Shown here: piece after piece, positions 50,520 through 58,074 of the stretch
Layout of the letters: each line of letters opens with the position of its first letter
Position numbering within the stretch: the stretch's first letter is position 1
Assembly (NCBI RefSeq): GCF_004216695.1
Contig: NZ_SGXC01000001.1
Location: 62,001-126,000 of the forward strand
Origin: Pigmentiphaga kullae
GTDB lineage: Bacteria; Pseudomonadota; Gammaproteobacteria; Burkholderiales; Burkholderiaceae_B
DNA length: 64,000 nucleotides
Reading direction: 5' to 3'
Translations under genes and position numbers: made by a program
Notes under the pieces: generated by a model
Told to the model about the DNA's origin: nothing
Databases searched by the model: none
What the model saw: only the letters and a program-made list of their open reading frames with translations

Positions 50520-51491
50520 TCAATCCATCTTGATGTTCGCCGCATGCACCACCGTCTTCCAGCGATCGATCTCCTTGCGCTGGAACGTCTTGAACGCGTC
50601 GGGCGCCATACCGCTGGGATTGGCGCCCTGCGCGACCAGGCGCTTGCGCACGTCGGGTTGTTCCAGAATGGCGGCGACTTCGCGCTGCAGGCGGCTGGCG
50701 ATGTCCGGCGACGTGCCCGCGGGGGCGAACAAGCCATACCAGGCATTGGCCTGGTAATCGGGCACGCCCGATTCGGCCAGCGTGGGCACCGACGGCAGCA
50801 CCGGGCTGCGCTCGCGGTCGCCCACCGCCAGGGCGCGCAGCGAACCGTTCTGGATGTAGGACAGCACCAGCGGCAGGTCGGCGAACATGACCGGGACCCG
50901 GCCGCTGATCAGGTCGGGAATCGACCCCGCGCTGCCTTTGTAGGGCACGTGCACCATGTCGACCTTGGCAAGATGCTTGAACAGTTCGCCGGCCAGGTGC
51001 TGGGAAGCGCCTACGCCGCCGGACGCATAGCTGACCTTGCCCGGCCGCTCCTTCAGGTAGGCGATGAGTTCCTTGACGTCGCGCGCGGGTACCGAGGGAT
51101 GCACGACCAGCACCAGCGACACCGCGGCGACCAGGGTGATCGGCGTGAAGTCCTTCACGGTGTCGTATGGCATGGAGCCATAGATCAGGCTGTTGGTCGC
51201 ATGGGTGCCGATGGATCCGATGACCAGCGAGTAGCCGTCCGGCGCGGCCTTGGCGACGAGGTCGGCGCCGATGTTGCCGCCCGCGCCGGCCCGGTTCTCG
51301 ACCACCACGGGCTGGCCCAGGCGCGTGGCCAGCCCGTCGGCCACGGTGCGCGCCAGCATGTCGCTGGACGCGCCGGCGGCGAACGGCACGATCATCTTCA
51401 GCGGCCGGTCCGGATAGGCCCCCGCCCAGGCCGCGAAAACCGCGCAGCCCAGCGACAGGGCCAGGGAAAACTTGGCAAGATAACGATGCAT
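50520..51491 (-). CDS. Bug-family periplasmic solute-binding protein
   Basis: 323-residue TctC-like receptor with a signal peptide (about 1-24, ending A-G-A). P-L-K-M-I-V-P-F-A-A-G-A-S-S-D-M-L-A-R at 30-48, E-N-R-A-G-A-G-G-N-I-G-A-D and V-P-Y-K-G-S-A-G near 180 follow. AAGGAGACC precedes ATG 51491. It is downstream of the FAD oxidoreductase gene (83-base gap), and both are likely under the divergent IclR gene at 53131. Of the set in this window it is closest in style to the Bug protein at 59502 (A-G-G-N-I-G-[AV]-D). Confidence 0.9.
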   Translation of the reverse strand: MHRYLAKFSLALSLGCAVFAAWAGAYPDRPLKMIVPFAAGASSDMLARTVADGLATRLGQPVVVENRAGAGGNIGADLVAKAAPDGYSLVIGSIGTHATNSLIYGSMPYDTVKDFTPITLVAAVSLVLVVHPSVPARDVKELIAYLKERPGKVSYASGGVGASQHLAGELFKHLAKVDMVHVPYKGSAGSIPDLISGRVPVMFADLPLVLSYIQNGSLRALAVGDRERSPVLPSVPTLAESGVPDYQANAWYGLFAPAGTSPDIASRLQREVAAILEQPDVRKRLVAQGANPSGMAPDAFKTFQRKEIDRWKTVVHAANIKMD

Positions 51492-51574
51492 GGTTGGTCT
51501 CCTTCCTCGTTGTCGGCAAGACGCCCGGCACCCCATCGCTTGTTCCCGGAGGGTGGCGCCGGACGGTGCGGCGC

Positions 51575-52981
51575 TCAATACACGCCGTCGATCACGCCCC
51601 CTTGCGCCCGCAGCCGGGCCTGCAGCTCTTTCACCGGCAGGGCGCGTACGTCGGCATCGCCGCGCTCGGCGCACATCGCCGCCGCGGTGCCCACGGCCTG
51701 CCCCATGGCCATGCAGGGGCCCATGGTACGCGCCGTGCCCATGCCCTCGCGCGTGGCCGACAGGCAGCGGCCCGCGACCATGACGTTCTTCAGCCCCTTG
51801 GGCAACAGGCAGCCGAACGGGATGTCATACGAACCGCCATTGGCGATGGGAATGCGTATCTGGGTCGTGCCGGACTGGTGGATGTCGACGTGCTGCGCGC
51901 CCTTGGCGACGGCCGAGTCCGGCTGCTTGCGGCCCGACACCACGTCTTCCTTGGTCAGCAGGTAGTCGCCCATGATGCGGCGCGTCTCGCGCACGCCCAC
52001 GCGCGGGGCCAGTCCGGCGAACACCGAGTGCTCGAAGCCGGGCAGGTGGGCCTTGACGAACTCATAGGTCTGCCAGACCTGCTCCATCAGCGTGCCCACC
52101 GTGGCGCTGACCGCCGCCGTGTCGGTCCCGTCGATATTGCCCCCCACCCGGGTGGCGTTGACGCAGACTTCCTTGCGGGCGGCGGAGGTCGGCTGGATCA
52201 TGATCAGCGCGGTGGGCGCCAGGTCGCCCCGGCGGATCGCATCGCCCAGGAAAGGGCCTTCGCTCTTGAAGAACACCGAGGGTTGGCCCTGCTCGACCAG
52301 CAGGTCCAGCAACTGCTCGTCGGTCTTGTCGCCGCGGATGTAGTCGCTTTCGCCCACCGCCATCGACGCGGGATTCTCGCGCGCGAAGCGCAGCAGCGTC
52401 GCGCTGTCCACGTTGCCCACGCGGAACATGAGCGACACCGGCTGCAGGTCGCCGCTGTCGTCGCTCATCTCGAACGGCGCGCCGGCGCGGGCCGCCAGGT
52501 CGCCATCGCCCGAGCAGTCCAGGAAATGATCCGCCGTCACCAGCGTGCGGCCGCTCTTGTTGACCACCACCAGGCCGGTGACCACGCCATCCCGGACCAC
52601 GACGTCCTCGGCGAACGAATTGACCCAGGCGGTCACGCCATGGCGGTCGAGCACGCGCATCACGGCGATCTTCATGATCTCCGGATCGACGCACACGTAG
52701 CAGATCAGGCGATGGTCGTGCACCGGGCCGATGAAGCCGTTCATGCGCCGGCATTCGTCGAACAATTCGTCGGAGATACCGCCCACCACATATTCGCCGC
52801 GCGCGTTCAGCACGCCGTCCAGCGACATGCCGCTGAGCAGTTCCCCGCCCAGGATGGGGTTGACCTCGATGATGAGCGTCCTGCGGCCGTTCCTGGCCGC
52901 TGCCGCGGCGGCCGCGACGCCGGCGGCGCCTCCGCCCAGCACGACGACGTCGTAGTGCGCCTGATTCAGTTGCTGCGCCAT
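51575..52981 (-). CDS. FAD-dependent oxidoreductase (PF12831-type)
   Basis: 468-residue flavoprotein: dinucleotide motif L-G-G-G-A-A-G at 15-21, E-V-N-P-x-L-G-G near 39-46, D-C-S-G-D-G-D-L-A-A-R-A-G near 154-166, and a C-terminal V-A-G-R-C-L-S-A-T-R-E-G near 417-428. M-G-T-A-R-T-M-G-P-C-M-A-M-G-Q follows and forms part of the FAD site. The family includes enzymes acting on carboxylic acids and sugars, with mostly unknown substrates. No signal peptide is seen. AGGAAG precedes ATG 52981. It is the first gene of the two-gene operon with the Bug gene, divergent from the IclR gene. Confidence 0.85.
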   Translation of the reverse strand: MAQQLNQAHYDVVVLGGGAAGVAAAAAAARNGRRTLIIEVNPILGGELLSGMSLDGVLNARGEYVVGGISDELFDECRRMNGFIGPVHDHRLICYVCVDPEIMKIAVMRVLDRHGVTAWVNSFAEDVVVRDGVVTGLVVVNKSGRTLVTADHFLDCSGDGDLAARAGAPFEMSDDSGDLQPVSLMFRVGNVDSATLLRFARENPASMAVGESDYIRGDKTDEQLLDLLVEQGQPSVFFKSEGPFLGDAIRRGDLAPTALIMIQPTSAARKEVCVNATRVGGNIDGTDTAAVSATVGTLMEQVWQTYEFVKAHLPGFEHSVFAGLAPRVGVRETRRIMGDYLLTKEDVVSGRKQPDSAVAKGAQHVDIHQSGTTQIRIPIANGGSYDIPFGCLLPKGLKNVMVAGRCLSATREGMGTARTMGPCMAMGQAVGTAAAMCAERGDADVRALPVKELQARLRAQGGVIDGVY

Positions 52982-53032
52982 CTTCCTGTCTCCCTGGATA
53001 GCAGGCTGTAGTGATCGGTTGAAGAAAACCCT

Positions 53033-53065
53033 TAAATCCACAATATGGAATAAAATGTGGATTTA
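53033..53065. promoter_or_regulatory. Nested dyads: IclR operator O1
   Basis: TAAATCCAC-N15-GTGGATTTA has perfect 9-base arms. Inside it, 53037-53049 is TCCAC-AAT-ATGGA, a near-copy of the perfect site at 53123-53135. It sits about 52-84 bases upstream of the FAD oxidoreductase ATG on the minus strand, where a regulator could control that promoter. Confidence 0.55.
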
Positions 53066-53122
53066 TTACGCCTTTCGCGTTGATCCAGTGTGTTTTCTTC
53101 AGAACATCGCTGTCAATACGAG

Positions 53123-53135
53123 TCCATAATATGGA
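53123..53135. promoter_or_regulatory. IclR operator O2 overlapping its own start codon
   Basis: TCCAT-AAT-ATGGA is a perfect 13-base dyad whose last bases are the ATG of the IclR gene. It repeats the TCCAC-AAT-ATGGA core of the site 86 bases upstream, a distance near eight helical turns that would allow looping between two bound dimers. Autorepression is expected. Confidence 0.6.
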
Positions 53136-53925
53136 AAGTCAAGCTAACCCTACGGGCACGCAAAGCATAGAACGGACCATCCTGGTCCTGAAGAAGGTGG
53201 CCGCGCGCAACACGGCGGGCATCACGCTGGCCGAGGTAGCGCGCGAGACCGGGCTCAAGTCCCCCACGGCCCATCGCATCCTGGCCTGCCTGGTCGAACA
53301 GGGACTGCTGATGCAGCGGGGAACCCGGCGCGAATACTTCCTGGGGATGCTGGCCTACGAGCTGGGGCTGGCGGCGAACTGCCACTTCAACCTGCGCGAA
53401 CTGTGCGGCCCGGTGCTGAACCGGCTGGCGCGCGACACTGGCGACACCGTGTTCCTGACCACCCGCAGCGGCACCGACAGCGTGGTGATCGAACGCGCGG
53501 AAGGCAGCTACCCGGTCAAGGCCCTGACCCAGATGGTGGGCGAGCGTCGCCCGCTGGGCAGCACGGCCGGCGGCCTGGCCCTGCTGGCCGCCATGCCGGC
53601 GGCCGAGCGCGACGACGTGATGCGCAGGAACCGGCACCGGCTGAACCGCTACGGAAAATTATCCGAGACCGTGCTCGACCACATGGTCGAACGCGCCTGC
53701 CAGTTGGGCTACGCGCTGAACGACGGCGACATCCTGCCCGAGGTGACGGGCCTGGGCGTGGTCGTGCCGACGCTATTGGGCAGCCACTACGCGGCCATCA
53801 GCATCGTCGCGCTGAACCACCGGCTGCGGGGGGACAGGCGCGAGGAAGTGGTGGGCATGATGAACGCGGAAGCGGCGAAGCTCGGCGAGACGCTGGCCGA
53901 TGCCGGCGCGGCGTTCTCGTCCTAG
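53131..53925 (+). CDS. IclR-family transcriptional regulator
   Basis: 264-residue regulator: winged helix (about 12-75; G-L-K-S-P-T-A-H-R-I-L-A-C-L as recognition helix), then the IclR effector domain with R-R-P-L-G-S-T-A-G-G-L-A-L-L near 145-158 and L-G-V-V-V-P near 212. It is divergent from the FAD oxidoreductase-Bug operon. Its start codon is part of operator O2, and the start at 53131 is therefore the natural choice; upstream in-frame codons would place the operator within the gene. Effector presumably the acid bound by the Bug protein at 50520. Confidence 0.9.
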   Translation: MESQANPTGTQSIERTILVLKKVAARNTAGITLAEVARETGLKSPTAHRILACLVEQGLLMQRGTRREYFLGMLAYELGLAANCHFNLRELCGPVLNRLARDTGDTVFLTTRSGTDSVVIERAEGSYPVKALTQMVGERRPLGSTAGGLALLAAMPAAERDDVMRRNRHRLNRYGKLSETVLDHMVERACQLGYALNDGDILPEVTGLGVVVPTLLGSHYAAISIVALNHRLRGDRREEVVGMMNAEAAKLGETLADAGAAFSS

Positions 53926-54000
53926 GCCCGGGACACGACAGAGCGCCGGACGCCGGTGGAGGATAATGGCTCCGACCTCCACCAACCGGTATCCGCGCCC

Positions 54001-54627
54001 ATGACCATCGAGCTCCACGCCTGGAACACGCCCAACGGCCGCAAGATCAGCGTGGCCCTGGAAGAAATGGAACTGCCCTACGAGGTGGTGCCCGTCGACA
54101 TCCGCAACGGGCAGCAGTTCGAGGCGTCCTTCCTGCGCATCAGCCCCAACAACAAGATCCCCGCCATCGTCGATCCGGACGGGCCCGGCGGCCAGCCGAT
54201 CAGCGTGTTCGAGTCCGGCGCCATCCTGTTCTACCTGGCGCGCAAGACCGGCAAATTCCTGCCGGCCGACCTGCGCGCGCAGACCGCGGTCATGGAATGG
54301 CTGATGTGGCAGATGGGCGGCTTCGGCCCCATCCCGGGGCAGGTCCATCACTTCCGCGCGGTGGCCGACGAGACCGACCGCCGCTACGGCCTGCAGCGGT
54401 TCAGCGTGGAAACGCACCGGCTCTACGGCGTGCTGGACGCCCGCCTGGCCTCGACCGACTACGTGGCCGGCGAATTGTCCATCGCCGACTTCGCCATCCT
54501 GGGCTGGGCCTGGCGGCACGAGCGCCATCAGGTCGACCTGGCGGCCTACCCCAACGTGGCACGCTGGTATGCGGCCTTGATGGAGCGGCCCGCGGTGCAG
54601 CGCGGATTCGCCCGCAAGCTCGACTGA
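54001..54627 (+). CDS. Glutathione S-transferase (YfcG/Ure2-like)
   Basis: 208-residue GST. The thioredoxin-like domain opens I-E-L-H-A-W-N-T-P-N-G-R-K-I-S (3-17), where T-P-N-G-x-K is the glutathione-site turn of the YfcG/Nu class. N-K-I-P-A-I-V-D-P-D at 51-60 carries the cis-Pro, and F-E-S-G-A-I at 70-75 follows. The helical domain has W-Q-M-G-G-F-G-P near 103-110. This class is linked to disulfide reductase and peroxide protection. ATG 54001 fits the conserved start although its ribosome site is weak. It converges on the SDR gene and is probably a single-gene unit. Confidence 0.88.
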   Translation: MTIELHAWNTPNGRKISVALEEMELPYEVVPVDIRNGQQFEASFLRISPNNKIPAIVDPDGPGGQPISVFESGAILFYLARKTGKFLPADLRAQTAVMEWLMWQMGGFGPIPGQVHHFRAVADETDRRYGLQRFSVETHRLYGVLDARLASTDYVAGELSIADFAILGWAWRHERHQVDLAAYPNVARWYAALMERPAVQRGFARKLD

Positions 54628-54638
54628 GCCTGCCGCAG

Positions 54639-55406
54639 CTACACCACCAATCTGCCCCCGGCATCCAATTGCATCAGTTCCCCGGTCAGCGCGGCCGGGC
54701 CATGCACCAGCCACCACACCGCCTCGGCGATCTCGTCCGGTGTCTGCACCGACTTGAGCGGGTTCTTGGCGATCAGCGCGGCGCGCACGGCCTCGTAGCG
54801 CTCGCGCCCCATGCCGTTGATCAGCCAGTCGCCTTCGATGAAACCGGGCAGCAGCGCGTTGACGCGGACCTCGGGCGCCAGCACGCGCGCGAACGAGAAT
54901 GTCATGGCGTTCAACGCGCTCTTGGACGCGGCGTAGGCCATGCTCGAACCCGTGCCCCGCAGTCCGCCGACCGAGGACATGTTGACGACCGAGGCATTGC
55001 CGGTCCGCCGCAGCAGCGCGGCCATTGCCCGCGTGACGACATAGACTCCCGAGACGTTGACCGCGAAGACGCGCTGGAAGTCGTCGAACGACAGGCCGTC
55101 CAGGTTCTTGTGGTCGTTGAAGGTGGTCACGGCCGCGTTGTTGACCAGCGCGTCCAGTCGCCCCCAGCGCTGCTCGATGTCGCGCGCCATGGCGCGGCAG
55201 GCGTCGTCGCTGGTCACGTCGGCGCGGGCCACGAGCACGTCGGCCGCGCCCAGCGCGCGGCACTCGGCCGCTACCTCCTGCGCCGCCGCCTCGTCGCGCG
55301 AGTAGTTGACGACCACTCGCCAGCCCTGCCTGGCGAAGAACTTGATGGTGGCCGACCCCGCGCCGTTGCGGCCGGTCGCGCCGGTCACCAGGCAGACTTG
55401 TTCCAT
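54639..55406 (-). CDS. Short-chain dehydrogenase/reductase
   Basis: 255-residue NAD(P)-dependent SDR with intact catalysis: N-N-A-A at 89-92, Ser145 (M-S-S), Tyr158-A-A-S-Lys162. The glycine motif is atypical, T-G-A-T-G-R-N-G-A-G-S (8-18), longer than the usual TGxxxGIG. The C-terminal loop Q-L-D-A-G-G-R-L is normal. GGGGAAAG precedes ATG 55406. It is the last gene of the minus-strand group running from 60485 and starts 11 bases after the AMP ligase stop, so it probably oxidises or reduces a hydroxyacyl intermediate of that pathway. Confidence 0.88.
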   Translation of the reverse strand: MEQVCLVTGATGRNGAGSATIKFFARQGWRVVVNYSRDEAAAQEVAAECRALGAADVLVARADVTSDDACRAMARDIEQRWGRLDALVNNAAVTTFNDHKNLDGLSFDDFQRVFAVNVSGVYVVTRAMAALLRRTGNASVVNMSSVGGLRGTGSSMAYAASKSALNAMTFSFARVLAPEVRVNALLPGFIEGDWLINGMGRERYEAVRAALIAKNPLKSVQTPDEIAEAVWWLVHGPAALTGELMQLDAGGRLVV

Positions 55407-55417
55407 GCTTTCCCCTT

Positions 55418-56989
55418 TCATGTCCAGTAAGGCTGGCGCAGTTCGCGCTTGAGCAGCTTGCCCAGCGCGGAACGTGGCAGCTCGCTTCGATACTCCACGG
55501 CGGCCAGCCGCTGCGTGCGTCCGACCTGGGCGTTTACCCACGCGCGCAGCGCCTCCGGATCCAGCGCGCTGCCCGGCTCGAGCACCACCAGGGCCAGCGG
55601 CGTCTCGCCCCATTGCTCGCTGGGAATGCCGATGACGGCCACGTCGGCTACCTCGGGATGGGCCGCGGTCACCGACTCCAGGTCGGTCGCATAGATGTTG
55701 AATCCGCCGGAGATGATCAAGTCCTTCTTGCGGTCGAGCAGGATCAGGAAACCTTCCTGGTCGAAACGGCCGATGTCGCCGCTGCGATGGAAGGCGATAC
55801 CCGATTCGTCGCGCCAGTAGAAGGCCTCGGTGGCCTGCGGCTGCTTGTAGTAGCCGGCCATCATGTACGGCGACCAGCCGACGATCTCGCCGACCTCCCC
55901 CTGCGCCAGCACCCGCCCGTCGTCGTCGACGATGCGCATGTCGTGGTCCGGCGCCGGACGGCCGACCGTGCCGAGCTTGTCCGGGAACTCGTGGGCATCC
56001 AGCACGCAACTGCATCCGCCCTCGGTCATGCCGTAGATCTCGCGCAGCCCGCCCGGCCATTGCGCCAGGATCTGCGACTTGAGCCGGGCGTCGAGCGGCG
56101 CGCCGGTGCATTGCTTGAGCACGAAGGACGACAGGTCGGTACGCGCGAAATCATCGTGGGCGAGCAGGCGCTGGTACTGCACGGGCACCAGCATGGTGTG
56201 GCTGACCCGATGCGCTGCGCACAGCCGCAGGTATTCGGCGGCGTCGAACTTGCGCATCAGCACCGTCAGCCCGCCGTTGGCCACCGTGGCCAGCATGGGC
56301 TGCAGCGTGGTGTTCGAATACAGCGGCGTCGACAACAGCATCACACTGTCCGGCCCCAGCCCGAAGCTGCGGCGGTTGGCCTGCCGCGACCGCATGCCAT
56401 GGTGATGCAGGATGCCCTTGGGCTTGCCGGTGGTGCCCGAACTGTAGATCAAATTGAAGGCCTGGTCCGCCCGGAGGTCGACGGCAGGAGGCCGGCCGCC
56501 CCCGGCCAGCCAGTCGTCCCAGCCCAGCCAGCCCGGCGCCTGGAAATCCAGGGCGACCAGGCGTTGGGAAAACGCGGCCATCAATTCGGCCTCGACGGTC
56601 TTCAGGGTCTCGCGGGCGTCGGCGTCGGCCACCAGCACCGTGGCATCCGAATCGCCCAGCATGCCCATCAGGGTCGCCGCGGTCGCCGACGTGGCCAGCG
56701 GCACCACGCAGGCGCCGGCCCGCACCACGCCGAAGAAAGCCTGGATCGCGCGCAGACCGGGCGAGGCCAGCAAGGCGACCTTGCCGTCGGCCCCCACGCC
56801 CATGGCGGCGCACGCGGCGGCGACGCAGTCCGCCTGCCGGGCCAGTCCGCCCCAGTCGAGCGCATCGTCGCCGCACACGAAGGCAGGCGCGTCGGGCCGT
56901 TCGCCCGCATGCCGGGCGATCAGGGAAGGAAAATCGACGAAGGGCTGCTGCGCCTGCCGCGCCAGGATGTCTTGAACGTTCCGGGTCAT
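55418..56989 (-). CDS. AMP-forming acyl-CoA synthetase
   Basis: 523-residue adenylate-forming ligase. The P-loop Y-S-S-G-T-T-G-K-P-K-G is near 184-194, and Y-G-M-T-E-G-G, S-G-D-I-G-R-F-D and R-K-K-D-L-I-I-S-G-G-F-N-I-Y-A-T-D follow. The C-terminal lid with S-A-L-G-K-L-L-K-R holds the catalytic Lys. It would activate a carboxylic acid to a CoA ester, feeding the two MaoC-type hydratases upstream. ATG 56989 (M-T-R-N-V) lies seven bases after the MaoC stop; ATG 57007, overlapping that gene, is an alternative. It differs clearly from the ligase at 29317. Confidence 0.9.
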   Translation of the reverse strand: MTRNVQDILARQAQQPFVDFPSLIARHAGERPDAPAFVCGDDALDWGGLARQADCVAAACAAMGVGADGKVALLASPGLRAIQAFFGVVRAGACVVPLATSATAATLMGMLGDSDATVLVADADARETLKTVEAELMAAFSQRLVALDFQAPGWLGWDDWLAGGGRPPAVDLRADQAFNLIYSSGTTGKPKGILHHHGMRSRQANRRSFGLGPDSVMLLSTPLYSNTTLQPMLATVANGGLTVLMRKFDAAEYLRLCAAHRVSHTMLVPVQYQRLLAHDDFARTDLSSFVLKQCTGAPLDARLKSQILAQWPGGLREIYGMTEGGCSCVLDAHEFPDKLGTVGRPAPDHDMRIVDDDGRVLAQGEVGEIVGWSPYMMAGYYKQPQATEAFYWRDESGIAFHRSGDIGRFDQEGFLILLDRKKDLIISGGFNIYATDLESVTAAHPEVADVAVIGIPSEQWGETPLALVVLEPGSALDPEALRAWVNAQVGRTQRLAAVEYRSELPRSALGKLLKRELRQPYWT

Positions 56990-56996
56990 GGCGGCG

Positions 56997-57470
56997 TCAC
57001 TCGTCATAGACCAGCATCAGGAACTCGGCGACCAGCGCCGGACGCTCCTTGCCTTCGATTTCGATGGTGCAGTCCGACACCACGCGGGTAGCGCCTTCCT
57101 GGCCCCCGCCCTGGCCGCGCTCGACCGCCTTGATGCGCTGGCGCAGGCGTATGCGGTCGCCGACCTGGACCGGATTGACGAAGCGGATCTTGTTGGTGCC
57201 GTAGTTCAACCCGCGGCCCCGGTGCGTGATCGCATAGACCGAGCGAACCAGATAGGGAATGAGGGACAGGGTCATGAAGCCGTGCGCGATGGTCTTGCCA
57301 TCCGGCATCTCGCGCCGCGCGCGCTCCACGTCCACGTGCAGCCAATGATCGTCGCCCGAGATCCGGGCGAAATCGTCGATGCGCGACTGATCGATGGCCA
57401 GCCATTCGCTGACCCCTATTTCCTTGCCTATCCACGCCTCCAGATCGGCGGGACGGTCGAGAACCACCAT
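56997..57470 (-). CDS. MaoC-like (R)-enoyl-CoA hydratase
   Basis: 157-residue hot-dog-fold protein. F-A-R-I-S-G-D-D-H-W-L-H (34-45) is the hydratase-2 motif, with Asp41 or Asp40 and His45 as catalytic candidates. G-K-T-I-A-H-G-F-M-T-L-S-L-I-P (58-72) is the substrate-channel block. It would hydrate a trans-2-enoyl-CoA. GGGAG precedes ATG 57470. It is followed by the acyl-CoA ligase and preceded, across a 103-base repeat-bearing gap, by a second MaoC-type gene; the two may form a heterodimer, as known for some steroid and aryl-CoA hydratases. Confidence 0.88.
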   Translation of the reverse strand: MVVLDRPADLEAWIGKEIGVSEWLAIDQSRIDDFARISGDDHWLHVDVERARREMPDGKTIAHGFMTLSLIPYLVRSVYAITHRGRGLNYGTNKIRFVNPVQVGDRIRLRQRIKAVERGQGGGQEGATRVVSDCTIEIEGKERPALVAEFLMLVYDE

Positions 57471-57489
57471 GACGACTCCCTTGAAAAAT

Positions 57490-57560
57490 ACCCCCACGCT
57501 TGCCGCTTCGCGGCGGCGCTGCCCCCCAAGGGGGCTTTTTTCATCTTGGGACGGCCCTAC
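57490..57560. repeat. Burkholderiales-type dispersed intergenic repeat with two hairpins
   Basis: The stretch contains GCCGC-TTC-GCGGC (57502-57514) and GCCCCC-CAA-GGGGGC (57521-57535) followed by TTTTTT (57536-57541), then CATCTTGGGACGGCCC. This arrangement is recalled from many intergenic regions of Bordetella and related genera. On the plus strand it resembles an intrinsic terminator, yet both neighbours are transcribed on the minus strand. Confidence 0.5.
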
Positions 57561-57573
57561 GATGAAAAAACTG

Positions 57574-58071
57574 TCAGACCTGCGCTCGCGCCGGCACCCT
57601 GCCCAGCGACACCAGCGACATCACGGCATCGCCATCCTGGTTGCGCACGGTGACGCGCGTGCGGATCATGCCCATGCCCGGACGGGACTTCGACCGCACG
57701 GTCTCGATCACCTCGCGCTCGACCACCAGCGTGTCGCCGGCCTTCACGGGCTTGGTCCACCGCAACTCGTCCAGGCCCATGCCCACCATGGGCGTCTTGC
57801 CATAGCCCCCCGCCTGCAGGAAGACGCGCATCGACAGCGCGGCGATCTGCCAGCCGCTGGCGATCAGCGTGCCGAAGGGGCCGGCCCGCGCGGCTTCCGG
57901 GTCCAGGTGCATGGGTTGCGGATCGTTGGCGCGGGCGAAGGCGATGATCTCTTCCTCGGTGATCACCGTGGGTTCGCTGGTCCAGCGTTCCCCAACCTGG
58001 AAATCCTCGAAACAGCGGGCCTCCCCGCCGTTCGCGGCGGACGGGGAGGCAGGCGTTGCAACAGTCGTCAT
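57574..58071 (-). CDS. MaoC-like dehydratase/hydratase
   Basis: 165-residue hot-dog protein with the motif F-A-R-A-N-D-P-Q-P-M-H-L-D (45-57); Asp50 and His55 fit the (R)-hydratase dyad. G-P-F-G-T-L-I-A-S-G-W-Q (64-75) and L-R-W-T-K-P-V-K-A-G-D (103-113) follow. The Q-P-M-H variant is typical of the mesaconyl/beta-methylmalyl-CoA dehydratase-like branch. ATG 58071 has GGAAAC upstream, overlapping the aldehyde dehydrogenase stop, so the two are coupled. It probably acts on the same CoA ester as the second MaoC-type protein at 56997. Confidence 0.88.
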   Translation of the reverse strand: MTTVATPASPSAANGGEARCFEDFQVGERWTSEPTVITEEEIIAFARANDPQPMHLDPEAARAGPFGTLIASGWQIAALSMRVFLQAGGYGKTPMVGMGLDELRWTKPVKAGDTLVVEREVIETVRSKSRPGMGMIRTRVTVRNQDGDAVMSLVSLGRVPARAQV

Positions 58072-58074
58072 GAG

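Noticed and set aside
57521-57541. Intrinsic terminator for the MaoC/ligase operon
   Set aside because: The T-run follows the hairpin only on the plus strand while the operon is on the minus strand; recorded as part of a repeat instead.
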